From an uncultured Nitrospiraceae bacterium (GTDB lineage Bacteria; Nitrospirota; Thermodesulfovibrionia; Thermodesulfovibrionales; Thermodesulfovibrionaceae): a stretch of DNA of 33,139 nt. The stretch lies in the NCBI GenBank assembly GCA_937139565.1, contig CAKZQH010000049.1, positions 1 through 33,139 on the forward strand. The letters are read 5' to 3'. Position numbers and translations under genes: made by a program. Numbering within the stretch: the first letter of the stretch is position 1; each line of letters starts with the position of its first letter. Positions 8,216 to 16,192 of this stretch are shown piece by piece. Below the pieces are notes generated by a model, which was not told the origin of the DNA, made no database searches, and was given only the letters and a program-made list of their open reading frames with translations.

Positions 8216-10551
8216 CTTGTCTCTACCACTGTAACTCCGTCTCCACCTTCATCTGGAATTCCTTTTCTAAAGTTTTTTACAACAGGGTGGTCTTTTAGAT
8301 AATCTCTTATTGAATTTCTTAATATGCCTTTTCCTATTCCGTGAACTATTATACCCATTGAAATTTCATCCATTGATAGTTCGTTTAAAAATCTCTCCAC
8401 AAGAGGAATTGCTTCCTCGACTCTTTGCCCTCGAATGTCAAGCTTCCTTAATGAACAGCCATCTGATTCTTTTTTAGGGAAAAATATCTTATTTGAAGAG
8501 CCCTCTGTTTCTCTTTGGTTTTCTATTTTTTCTAATTCTTCAAGTTTTGCCTCAACCTGAAGTGTGTCAGTTTGAATTTTTGCTCTATCTCCCTCAATAC
8601 TTAGGACCTTACCCGTAAGATTTAACTCTCCTATTCTAACAGTATCTCCTTCTTTTATTACTTCGGTCTTTTTCTCCTTTTGTTCGTGAAGCTCTGTTCC
8701 AAGATCTGAGAGTTTTTTAGATAGCTCTTTTAATTTTTTTCTGTCTGCTTTTTTTGCCTCTTCATAGATCAGGTTTAGCTCCTTTTTAATTTTAGTAAGC
8801 ATATTATAGGCTTCTTTTTTAGCTTCTTCTAAGGTCTTTTTCTTTGTTTCTTCAATCTTTAATAGTTCCCTCTCAAGCTTTTCTTTCTGGTTAAGGAGAT
8901 TCTTTTTTATATCCTCGATTTCTCTTATTTTGTTCCAATAATCTTCTTTACTTGTCTCAAGTTCATTCATTAATTGATAGAGCTTTCTATCTTCTGTACC
9001 TTTAAGCTCATAGGCTCTTTTTATGAGTTTTTCAGGAAAACCATATTTTTTAGCAACCTCAAGAGCATATGAAGTAGTTAAACTTCCTACACTTAATTTA
9101 TAAAGTGGGGTCATGGATTTTTCATCAAAAAGCATTGCCGCAACTTCCATGCCTTCCTCATTAAAAGCAAAAATTTTAACTTTACTTAAATGGGTGGTAA
9201 CAAAGGTAAGGCAATTCCTCTTTTTTAGTTCCTCAAGAATAACACAGGCTAAAGCTGAACCTTCCTCAGGGTCGGTATTTGTTCCCACTTCATCGAGCAA
9301 TACAAGGCTGCTTTCATCTGCCCTCTCTATTATTTCTTTTAAAGTGATTACATGAGAGGCAAAGCTTGAAAGTTGCTCTTCAATAGAGCCTTCATGATAT
9401 AGATCAACATAAATGGATTTAACAAAGGGTATAACAGAAGAACTACTTGCTGGAATGGGAATTCCTGATATTGCCATTAATGTTAGCAGTCCTATGGTTT
9501 TTAAAGTGACTGTTTTTCCTCCTGCATTGGGTCCTGTAATTACTAAGACTTTTTTGTCTCTTAATTCCAAATTAAGTGGTTCCACAAAATCCTTAGATAG
9601 CATTAAAAAAGGATGTCTGGCATTTATAAGATTTATTCTCTTTTCATCCGTTATCTGAGGAATCTCTCCATTGAATTTTTTTGAAAACTCATATAAAGCT
9701 TTCATCTTATCGAGATAAACAAGGAGATTAAACTGTTTTTCAAGGGTATTTGCAATATAATGAATATCTGTTGAGAGTTCTCTAAGAATTCTTATCTCCT
9801 CAAGCCGTTCTTCTATTTTTAATTCTTCAAGCTTTTTTGAAAGGGATGCTACCTCCTCTGGTTCAATAAATGCGGTCTCACCTGAACGGGACACATCTTG
9901 CACTTTTCCTCTAATTTGACCTTTGGAGTCCATGCGAACAGGAATTACCCATCGATCATTTCTCTTTGTTATAAACCTATCTTGGAGAAAGGCTGAAGTT
10001 TCTTTGCGATTTAATATTTCCTCAAGCTTTTCTCTAATTTTTTCTTCTGTAATTTTTATTACCTTACGAAGATGGGCTAAAAGAGATGAGGCAGTATCAA
10101 GAATGTTTCCTTCATCATCCAAAGCATCTTCAAGTTTTGAAAGGATAAAGGGTTGTCCCAAGGTTAATTGATTTCCTAAAATATCCATTATCTTTTTAGA
10201 CAAGTGAGGAAAGGAGGATATAGTTTCCAAATAAGGAGAGAGATTTTCTAAAATTCTTAAAATTTTTAGGAATTTTGCCAATTCCCATGCTTCAAAAAAA
10301 ACACCTTCTTTATAGGCTCTTTCGATAAGTGTGTGGATTGAAGGAAAGGAGGAGATAGGAAGGCTGCCTCCTTTATCAAAATATTCTTTTATTTCTTGAA
10401 ACTCTTTAAGGGAAGCATTACAATTTTCAACTGTTAAATAAGGACGAATCTTGCCTATGGCCTCCTTAGTGGCTTCGGAATTTGAGAAATTTTCTATTAA
10501 ATTTAATACCTTAAAATAGTCTAAATCCCTAAGAGTTTCCTCTTTTATCAA
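8212..10551 (-). CDS. mutS2: MutS2 family ATPase/endonuclease with Smr domain
   Basis: 779 aa, the normal size. By family knowledge MutS2 suppresses recombination or acts on collided ribosomes (RqcU role in Bacillus). Domain order: MutS2 core/clamp (about 1-310); ABC-type ATPase with Walker A GPNAGGKT (340-347) and Walker B LVLLDEVGTNTDP (about 415-427); a long charged coiled coil (about 510-620); a KOW-like segment (GDTVRI to VEAKLEELE); and C-terminal Smr nuclease domain starting LDIRGQRVEEA and containing HGIGKG (about 703-779). The start codon is TTG, overlapping the upstream ytxH-like stop as TTGA; GGAGAAG lies upstream at suitable spacing, and the N-terminus LRDLDYFKVLNLIE is typical, supporting this start. 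Confidence 0.95.
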   Translation of the reverse strand: MIKEETLRDLDYFKVLNLIENFSNSEATKEAIGKIRPYLTVENCNASLKEFQEIKEYFDKGGSLPISSFPSIHTLIERAYKEGVFFEAWELAKFLKILRILENLSPYLETISSFPHLSKKIMDILGNQLTLGQPFILSKLEDALDDEGNILDTASSLLAHLRKVIKITEEKIREKLEEILNRKETSAFLQDRFITKRNDRWVIPVRMDSKGQIRGKVQDVSRSGETAFIEPEEVASLSKKLEELKIEERLEEIRILRELSTDIHYIANTLEKQFNLLVYLDKMKALYEFSKKFNGEIPQITDEKRINLINARHPFLMLSKDFVEPLNLELRDKKVLVITGPNAGGKTVTLKTIGLLTLMAISGIPIPASSSSVIPFVKSIYVDLYHEGSIEEQLSSFASHVITLKEIIERADESSLVLLDEVGTNTDPEEGSALACVILEELKKRNCLTFVTTHLSKVKIFAFNEEGMEVAAMLFDEKSMTPLYKLSVGSLTTSYALEVAKKYGFPEKLIKRAYELKGTEDRKLYQLMNELETSKEDYWNKIREIEDIKKNLLNQKEKLERELLKIEETKKKTLEEAKKEAYNMLTKIKKELNLIYEEAKKADRKKLKELSKKLSDLGTELHEQKEKKTEVIKEGDTVRIGELNLTGKVLSIEGDRAKIQTDTLQVEAKLEELEKIENQRETEGSSNKIFFPKKESDGCSLRKLDIRGQRVEEAIPLVERFLNELSMDEISMGIIVHGIGKGILRNSIRDYLKDHPVVKNFRKGIPDEGGDGVTVVETR

Positions 10552-10883
10552 TCAAACTTCTCCAGAAGCTTTTTCTTTTTTTCTTCGATTCCCTTAGATA
10601 ATTTATCGATCTGTTTTAGAATTTCCTTTTTTGTATCTGCGCTTAATTCTTCACCTTTTTCTCTTATCTCATTTATTTTATCCTTTATCATTTCAGATAT
10701 TTCCTCAATTTCCTCATATAGCTCCTCTGCTGCACGGATAGTTTTTTTCTTTAGCTGTTTTGCCTTATTTTTTATTTCCTTTCTTGTTTCTTCTCCAGAC
10801 TTAGGGGCATATAAAAGAGAAATCGCTGCTCCTATAAGTCCACCCAATAAAAAGGCTGCTAAAATTTTCCCTTCTTCTCTCAT
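10548..10883 (-). CDS. YtxH-domain membrane-anchored protein
   Basis: 111 aa. Residues 7-25 form one hydrophobic helix with the glycine-rich LGGLIGAAISLLYAPKSGEE signature of YtxH/general-stress proteins, followed by a long Lys/Glu amphipathic helix likely in the cytoplasm. Role unknown; YtxH proteins are stress-linked in Bacillus. It is the first gene of the minus-strand unit ytxH-mutS2-TIGR00725, with a 4-nt overlap to mutS2. AGGAGG is well spaced before the ATG. Confidence 0.85.
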   Translation of the reverse strand: MREEGKILAAFLLGGLIGAAISLLYAPKSGEETRKEIKNKAKQLKKKTIRAAEELYEEIEEISEMIKDKINEIREKGEELSADTKKEILKQIDKLSKGIEEKKKKLLEKFD

Positions 10884-10928
10884 GTTATCCTCCTTGAGGT
10901 TGATTTATTTTAATTTTAACACTTTTCG

Positions 10929-10958
10929 TTGATATTTAGCCCAAAGTATGGCTATAAT
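10929..10958 (+). promoter_or_regulatory. Sigma-70-type promoter of the ferritin-like gene
   Basis: TTGATA (10929-10934), an 18-bp spacer and a perfect TATAAT (10953-10958), placed 30 bp before the ATG. A strong AAGGAGGA ribosome site follows at about 10973-10980. The gap to the divergent ytxH-like gene is only 105 bp, so the two promoters share the region. Confidence 0.6.
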
Positions 10959-10988
10959 TAGAAAAAAATAGAAAGGAGGAGTTAGGCT

Positions 10989-11285
10989 ATGCTTTCAAAG
11001 ATTCCGTTTAATATGGAAAACATCAGCGAGGAGGATATTGAGAAACAGATACTAAGAGTAGGGCTTATTGCAGAACTTGATGCAATCAATTTATATGAAC
11101 AGCTTGCTGCATTAACAAAGGATGAGAAAGTAAGGGCTATTTTTTTAGATATTGCTCGTGAAGAAAAAACCCATGTAGGAGAGTTTCTCACCCTTTTGCT
11201 TATGAAGGATGAAGAACAGGAAGATGAACTTGAAGAAGGTAAAGAAGAAGTAGAAGAACTTTTAGAAGAAGAGGAAGAGGAGTAG
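10989..11285 (+). CDS. EncFtn-like demi-ferritin (ferritin-like two-helix protein) with acidic tail
   Basis: 98 aa. Residues about 15-72 form two helices with the pattern LIAELDAINLYEQ and FLDIAREEKTHVGEF. E29, E59 and H62 have the spacing (30 and 3 residues) of the iron ligands E32/E62/H65 that I recall for encapsulated ferritin of Rhodospirillum, and Y36 matches a conserved tyrosine. Such half-ferritins dimerise to make a di-iron ferroxidase site and are usually packed in encapsulin shells. The last ~25 residues are almost all Glu with Asp, Leu and Val, unlike a typical encapsulin-targeting peptide. No encapsulin gene is in the window. Role inferred: iron oxidation/storage or peroxide defence. 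It converges with the exchanger gene with no spacer. Confidence 0.8.
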   Translation: MLSKIPFNMENISEEDIEKQILRVGLIAELDAINLYEQLAALTKDEKVRAIFLDIAREEKTHVGEFLTLLLMKDEEQEDELEEGKEEVEELLEEEEEE

Positions 11286-12287
11286 CTAAACTATAATTAT
11301 AATTGCGTAAAGTAAGTAAAAACATCCTAAGAAGATTAGAGAAAGAGGGGAGATTCTCTTTAAAAAGTGAATCTCCCCTAAAATTATTAGTCCCGATAGG
11401 ATAGCAAGGCAGGCACTCAGAAGGGCATATCCTGTTATTTGCCAATCTGTAAAAATAATTCCTACTGATACGGGAAATGTAGATTGAAATACCATAGCTC
11501 CTGTTACATTTCCCATAGCAAGAGTGTCCCGACCCTTAAAAGTCCATGTAACAGAGTTAAATTTTTCAGGAAGCTCTGTTGCTACAGGAGCTATAATTAG
11601 AGCAAAAAGAAGTGGGTCAAGCCCAAATTTTAGAGATATGTGCTGTAATGCCTCAACAAAGCCATGGGCTCCTTCGATCATTACAAGAAGTGCAAGTATG
11701 ACCTGTAAAAAGGAGAAAAAACCTTTAAACTTACTAATTGGAAGGATTTTTCCAAAAAATTTTTCAAGATATAGCTTCTCCTCGTGCAGAATAAAATCAC
11801 TTTCTCCTTTAAAGGTCAAGTAAATATATACAATGTAACCGATTATAAGGAAAACAGCCACAATGAAGTGTTGTTTTATAATCATGGGAAGAAAAATTCC
11901 TGAGGAGTACATAATGAGAAAAAATATTATATCCCTTTTTACAGTGGTTAGCTCTATATTAAAAACAAATGCCCTTCTTTTTGCGAAATAGGCAATTGAT
12001 ATGGTTATGCCGATTAATAAAAAAGCTAAAGTGGAAAGCATAAAAGGAGCTCCCAATATAGCACCGATTCCAATTGAATGTCCTGCTTCTCCTTTGTGAA
12101 GAAAAATAGCAACCATGGGTAGAATAGTTTCTGGCAGGGCTGTTCCTACTGCAGCAAGCACGCTTCCAACCACAGCCTGACTTAATGACAATCTTTTGCC
12201 AAATACTTCGATTCCGTTTGTGAATATCTCTGCGCTAAGCAGTATTATTAGAAGATTTACAATTAAAAGAATAAAATCGGTTCCCAT
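11286..12287 (-). CDS. Sodium/calcium exchanger (CaCA) family membrane protein
   Basis: 333 aa, about ten hydrophobic helices. The two alpha-repeats that form the ion path are seen as AAVGTALPETILP (45-57) and APVATELPEKFNS (233-245), each with the expected conserved Pro-Glu, plus GNVTGAMVFQSTFP after the second. A cytoplasmic loop around 160-190 separates the halves. By family this is an inner-membrane Ca2+/H+ or Ca2+/Na+ antiporter; the ion is not settled by sequence. No Shine-Dalgarno is visible before the ATG, and a TATAAT ends only 8 nt upstream, so the transcript may be leaderless. Confidence 0.88.
   Translation of the reverse strand: MGTDFILLIVNLLIILLSAEIFTNGIEVFGKRLSLSQAVVGSVLAAVGTALPETILPMVAIFLHKGEAGHSIGIGAILGAPFMLSTLAFLLIGITISIAYFAKRRAFVFNIELTTVKRDIIFFLIMYSSGIFLPMIIKQHFIVAVFLIIGYIVYIYLTFKGESDFILHEEKLYLEKFFGKILPISKFKGFFSFLQVILALLVMIEGAHGFVEALQHISLKFGLDPLLFALIIAPVATELPEKFNSVTWTFKGRDTLAMGNVTGAMVFQSTFPVSVGIIFTDWQITGYALLSACLAILSGLIILGEIHFLKRISPLSLIFLGCFYLLYAIIIIV
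11346..11379 (+). terminator. Strong hairpin inside the 3' end of the exchanger gene, candidate terminator
   Basis: AGGGGAGATTC (11346-11356) and GAATCTCCCCT (11369-11379) are perfect 11-bp complements. Inside the loop CTTT and AAAG can add four more pairs after one mismatch. It lies about 60 bp past the ferritin-like stop on the plus strand and is followed by taaaattatt, a weak T-tract. It would also fold in the exchanger mRNA. Its likely job is to end the ferritin-like transcript inside the neighbouring gene; this is inference. Confidence 0.5.
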
Positions 12288-12290
12288 AAT

Positions 12291-12320
12291 TTGAAATTAT
12301 AATCTAAACTCTATTATATT
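12291..12320 (+). promoter_or_regulatory. Candidate nrdJ promoter
   Basis: TTGAAA (12291-12296), an 18-bp spacer and TATATT (12315-12320). It would give a 5' leader of about 145 nt before nrdJ. It overlaps the divergent exchanger promoter almost completely, so the two may compete for RNA polymerase. Confidence 0.4.
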
Positions 12321-12325
12321 AACAA
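12296..12325 (-). promoter_or_regulatory. Promoter of the exchanger gene, possibly leaderless
   Basis: On the minus strand TTGTTA (12320-12325), an 18-bp spacer and TATAAT (12296-12301), followed after 8 nt by the ATG. It interleaves with the plus-strand nrdJ promoter. Confidence 0.45.
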
Positions 12326-12361
12326 TAAAAATAGTGAGATCCATATTTTTTGTAAAGTTAT

Positions 12362-12412
12362 TTAAGGGGTGAAGTAAAAAATTTCACCTTAAGTTAAAAG
12401 CCCTATTAAGGG
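12362..12412 (+). promoter_or_regulatory. Structured leader of nrdJ with alternative pairings
   Basis: TTAAGG at 12362-12367 can pair with CCTTAA at 12387-12392, and the helix continues (TGAA with TTCA) past a two-G bulge. The same CCTTAA can instead pair with a second TTAAGG at 12406-12411. The two helices exclude each other, as in attenuators and riboswitches. It matches no riboswitch class that I recognise, including cobalamin. Confidence 0.35.
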
Positions 12413-12473
12413 AAGAAAGTGTTACCGACTTATATTGATCAGAAGGTATCGCTTATTTTTAGTGGAGGAGAAA

Positions 12474-15400
12474 ATGGAAGGAGTAAGTAAGCAGTTTAAG
12501 TTAACGGCTAATGCTATAGAGGTGCTTAAAAGAAGATATCTAAAGAAGGATGAAGAGGGAAGAATCATAGAGACTCCAGAGGAGCTTTTTAGAAGAGTTG
12601 CTACAGCAATTGCAGAGATAGATGCTCTTTATGGAAAAACAGAAAAAGAAATTTCAGACACTAAAGAAAAGTTTTATGAATTATTGACTTCTCTTAAGTT
12701 TTTGCCAAATTCTCCTACTTTAATGAATGCAGGTACTCCAATTGGGCAATTAAGTGCATGTTTTGTTCTTCCCGTAGAGGATTCAATGGATGGAATTTTC
12801 GATGCAGTTAAATATGCTGCAATAATTCACAAATCAGGTGGAGGAACAGGTTTTAGCTTTTCTCGTTTAAGACCTAAGGGCGATGTGGTTGGTTCTACTA
12901 AAGGAATAAGCTCAGGACCTGTTTCTTTTATGAGTGTATTTGATTCTGCAACAGAAGCAGTGAAACAGGGTGGACGAAGAAGAGGGGCAAACATGGGGCT
13001 TTTAAGGATTGACCACCCTGATATAATAGAGTTCATTAAATGTAAAGATGATCTTACAAGATTTACCAATTTTAATATTTCTGTTGGACTTACGGAAGAA
13101 TTCATGAAAGCAGTAATAAACGACCAAGAATATGATCTTATTAATCCTCGCACAGGCAAGTCAGTAAATCGTCTTAAAGCTAAAGAAGTTTTTGATCTTA
13201 TTGTTCATCAGGCATGGAAGAATGGAGAACCAGGAATTGTTTTTTTAGATCGAATAAACGCTGCAAATCCTACTCCTCAACTTGGTGAAATTGAAGCCAC
13301 AAATCCATGTATAACTATAGACACATGGATTATGACTGAAAAGGGACCAAGGCAGGTTAGAGATTTAATTGGTAAAAAGTTCACAGCTGTTGTTAATGGA
13401 AACAAATGGGAAAGCACAGAAAAAGGCTTCTTTTCAACAGGTATAAAACCTGTTTATAGATTAGAGACTAAAGAGGGATATGAAGTCAGGATTACTGAAA
13501 ATCATCCTGTATTGAGAATAAAAAAACTGACGAAATATAAGATAGAGACCGAGTGGACAGAGGTAAAAAATTTAAATCGTGGAGATAGGATACTTCTAAA
13601 TAATCATAGAGGCTTTGATGGCTGGGAAGGTGAATATACGGAACAGGAGGGTTATTTAATAGGACTTATAATTGGTAATGGAATAATTGAAAAAGATAAA
13701 TTTATTCTTTCGTCATTGAGAGAAGAATCAGAGGCAGTTGCTGTTGGAGAATATGCTTATGCAATGCCATATAAAGTTTATTTTGATGGCAGTATAAAAG
13801 CACAAGATAGACTATCCTCGGGGTGTATCAAATATTTGACGACAGAATTAGGAATCGACGAAAAAAAAGTTGTTACCGAGCGAATAGAAAAAGCCTCATC
13901 TGCTTTTTGTAAAGGATTAATAAAAGGAATCTTTGACTGTGGTGGTTCTGTAGTTACTCAATCAAAAAACACAATTATTAGGCTTTTACATAGTGATTTA
14001 TCTATTTTAAAGGCTGTTCAGAGGATTCTTCTTAGATTTGGTGTTTACTCTAAGATTTTTAGCCGCTGTAGACCATCATTGCGAGCATCTCAGATAACTA
14101 AAGAGAATAAAGTCAAATTCAAAGCCGAACATGAACTCAGAATTTCAGGTGAGGATATTGTTATTTTTTATGAAAAGATTAACTTTGCCGATTCAAAGAA
14201 GGCCCAAAAACTTGAAAAGTTTGTTCAGTCATACAAAGAAAGACTAAATGAAACGAGGTTTATTGCAACTGTATCCCAAATAATACCAGAAGGTGTTGAA
14301 AAAGTTTATGATGTATCAATTCCTCAAATTAATGCCTTTGATGCTAACGGTTTTTATGTTCATAACTGCGGAGAACAGCCACTTCTTCCTTTTGAATCAT
14401 GCAATCTTGGTTCTATCAATCTTGCAAAAATGGTAAAAGATGGTGAAATAGACTGGGAACTTTTAAAGGATACAGTTTGGAAAGCTGTCCATTTCCTTGA
14501 TAATGTTATAGATGCAAACAAGTATCCACTTGAAATGATTGAAAAAAATACTAAAGCAAATAGAAAAATTGGACTCGGAGTTATGGGATGGGCAGATTCT
14601 CTTATCAGGCTTCGGATTCCCTATAACTCTAAGGATGCTCTTTCTCTGGCAGAGAGAATAATGAAGTTTATTCTTGACGAGGGAAGAAACGCTTCAATAG
14701 CTCTTGCAAAAGACAGAGGAACCTTTCCGAATTATGAAAAGAGCGTATATTATGATAAATTGCCTTTAAGAAATGCTACTATAACTACCATTGCACCCAC
14801 AGGTACTTTAAGTATTATTGCTGGATGTTCCTCTGGAATAGAGCCTTTATTTGCTATCTGTTTTGCAAGAAATGTTCTGGATGGAACAAGGCTTGTTGAG
14901 GTTAATCCCTATTTTAGGGAAGAGATGGAAAAGTTGGAGCTATGGTCAGAGGAACTTGCTGAAAAAATAGCAGAAACAGGGTCTATTCAGGGAATAAAAG
15001 AAATTCCAGAGGAATTAAAGAAAATTTTTGTTACTGCCCATGAGATTTCTCCTTCTGATCATGTTCGAATGCAGGCAGCTTTTCAGCAGTATGTGGATAA
15101 TGCAGTGAGTAAAACCGTTAATCTGCCAAATAGTGCCACAGAAGAGGATGTTAGAGAAGTTTATCTTTTGGCCTATCGTTTAGGATGTAAGGGAGTTACT
15201 GTTTATAGAGATGGTTCAAGAATTGGCCAGGTAATAGAAAAGGGTAAATCCCAAGTAGAGATTGCCCCAATAACCCTTAAGCCCAGAAAAAGACCCGAGG
15301 TTTTACTCGGGATTACGAGACTTATGAAAACAGGATGCGGTAATCTTTATATCACAATAAACAAAGATGAAAATAACAGGCCTTTTGAGGTATTTACCAA

Positions 15401-15788
15401 TATTGGTAAGGCTGGTGGATGCGCAGCTTCACAGGCTGAGGCAATAGGAAGGCTCATCTCTCTTGCTTTAAGAAGTGGAATAGAACCACAGGAAATAGTC
15501 AAACAACTTAAGGGTATATCCTGTCATGCTCCTGTTTGGTCGGGAAATGGTAAAATAACAAGTTGTTCGGATGCGATTGCTAAGGCAATTGAAGCTGAAA
15601 TAAAGGGAATGAAGATTGAAGATTTTAATAAAAAAGATGAAATTAAGGAAAAAAAAGATTTAAAGACAGAAGATGCAAAAAGTTTAGAGATAGTTCACTA
15701 TGGTGCCTGTCCAGAGTGTGGTGGAGTTCTGTCCTATGAAGAGGGATGCTCTATTTGTCACAGCTGTGGATTTACCAAGTGTAGCTAA
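12474..15788 (+). CDS. nrdJ: Adenosylcobalamin-dependent (class II) ribonucleotide reductase, intein-containing
   Basis: Makes deoxyribonucleotides from ribonucleotides with a B12-generated thiyl radical, independent of oxygen. The precursor is 1104 aa; removing the 353-residue intein (279-631) leaves 751 aa. Host landmarks: GQLSACFVLP (C96, redox cysteine), HKSGGGTGFSFSRLRP, then NP|CGEQPLLPFESCNLGS, in which C632 after the intein is the expected radical cysteine. The C-terminal part has TRLMKTGCGNLYITI and the GKAGGCAASQAEAIGRL block, ending in a zinc/redox tail CPECGG and CHSCGFTKC. The ATG at 12474 is chosen because GGAGGAG lies just before it; an upstream in-frame TTG at 12435 would add 13 residues but has no ribosome site. 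It is followed by a GroES-like gene 14 bp downstream. Confidence 0.95.
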   Translation: MEGVSKQFKLTANAIEVLKRRYLKKDEEGRIIETPEELFRRVATAIAEIDALYGKTEKEISDTKEKFYELLTSLKFLPNSPTLMNAGTPIGQLSACFVLPVEDSMDGIFDAVKYAAIIHKSGGGTGFSFSRLRPKGDVVGSTKGISSGPVSFMSVFDSATEAVKQGGRRRGANMGLLRIDHPDIIEFIKCKDDLTRFTNFNISVGLTEEFMKAVINDQEYDLINPRTGKSVNRLKAKEVFDLIVHQAWKNGEPGIVFLDRINAANPTPQLGEIEATNPCITIDTWIMTEKGPRQVRDLIGKKFTAVVNGNKWESTEKGFFSTGIKPVYRLETKEGYEVRITENHPVLRIKKLTKYKIETEWTEVKNLNRGDRILLNNHRGFDGWEGEYTEQEGYLIGLIIGNGIIEKDKFILSSLREESEAVAVGEYAYAMPYKVYFDGSIKAQDRLSSGCIKYLTTELGIDEKKVVTERIEKASSAFCKGLIKGIFDCGGSVVTQSKNTIIRLLHSDLSILKAVQRILLRFGVYSKIFSRCRPSLRASQITKENKVKFKAEHELRISGEDIVIFYEKINFADSKKAQKLEKFVQSYKERLNETRFIATVSQIIPEGVEKVYDVSIPQINAFDANGFYVHNCGEQPLLPFESCNLGSINLAKMVKDGEIDWELLKDTVWKAVHFLDNVIDANKYPLEMIEKNTKANRKIGLGVMGWADSLIRLRIPYNSKDALSLAERIMKFILDEGRNASIALAKDRGTFPNYEKSVYYDKLPLRNATITTIAPTGTLSIIAGCSSGIEPLFAICFARNVLDGTRLVEVNPYFREEMEKLELWSEELAEKIAETGSIQGIKEIPEELKKIFVTAHEISPSDHVRMQAAFQQYVDNAVSKTVNLPNSATEEDVREVYLLAYRLGCKGVTVYRDGSRIGQVIEKGKSQVEIAPITLKPRKRPEVLLGITRLMKTGCGNLYITINKDENNRPFEVFTNIGKAGGCAASQAEAIGRLISLALRSGIEPQEIVKQLKGISCHAPVWSGNGKITSCSDAIAKAIEAEIKGMKIEDFNKKDEIKEKKDLKTEDAKSLEIVHYGACPECGGVLSYEEGCSICHSCGFTKCS
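13308..14366 (+). mobile_element. Intein in NrdJ with degenerate LAGLIDADG endonuclease
   Basis: 353 residues, beginning with Cys (CITIDTWIMTEKGPRQV, splicing block A), TENH at intein residues 63-66 (block B), and ending KVYDVSIP...ANGFYVHN followed by Cys+1 (blocks F and G, with the penultimate His and terminal Asn needed for splicing). All core splicing residues are present, so splicing is predicted. The middle carries two LAGLIDADG-like helices, YLIGLIIGNG (116-125) and LIKGIFDCGG (204-213). The catalytic acid is Asn124 in the first and Gly212 in the second, so DNA cutting is probably lost. The insertion point is directly before the radical cysteine, a conserved host site. Confidence 0.92.
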
Positions 15789-15802
15789 TTTGGAATAAAG
15801 AT

Positions 15803-16192
15803 ATGAAAACAAAAAGGGAATTATTAATAGTTGGTGACAGGGTTTTGATTGAGCCAGATGAGAAGGTAGATAAGACGAATTCTGGACTTTTTTTGCCTCC
15901 CACAGTTAAGGAAAAGGATAAAATCATGGGAGGAAGAATAATAAAGGTAGGTCCTGGCTATCCTGTTAATGATCCCTCAAGTATATTAGAAGAACCATGG
16001 AAGCAAGGATCCTATGAACAGATTAAATATATTCCTTTGCAGGCTCAGGAAGGAGACTATGCCTTTTTCCTGAAGGATGTTGCATTAGAGATTGAATTTG
16101 AAGAAAAAAAGTATCTTATTGTTCCTCACTCTGCTTTGGTTGCTCTAATCCGTACATCTATAGTAGAGGATGAAGATGATAGAAGATTTTAA
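15803..16192 (+). CDS. GroES-like co-chaperonin family protein (divergent)
   Basis: 129 aa, longer than classic GroES (~95 aa). VGDRVLIEPDEKVDKTNSGLFLPPTVKEKDKIMGGRIIKVGPG matches the GroES N-terminal beta-barrel with the mobile-loop region, and the end KYLIVPHSALVALI matches the last strands. An insert of ~35 residues (about 60-95) with PWKQGSYEQIKYIPLQ separates them. No groEL is adjacent, so it may be a specialised paralogue rather than the main co-chaperonin. It lies 14 bp after nrdJ and overlaps the next gene. Confidence 0.8.
   Translation: MKTKRELLIVGDRVLIEPDEKVDKTNSGLFLPPTVKEKDKIMGGRIIKVGPGYPVNDPSSILEEPWKQGSYEQIKYIPLQAQEGDYAFFLKDVALEIEFEEKKYLIVPHSALVALIRTSIVEDEDDRRF

Noticed and set aside
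12435-12473. TTG start 13 codons upstream for NrdJ
   Set aside because: No ribosome site before it, whereas GGAGGAG directly precedes the ATG at 12474, and the added residues look like leader sequence.
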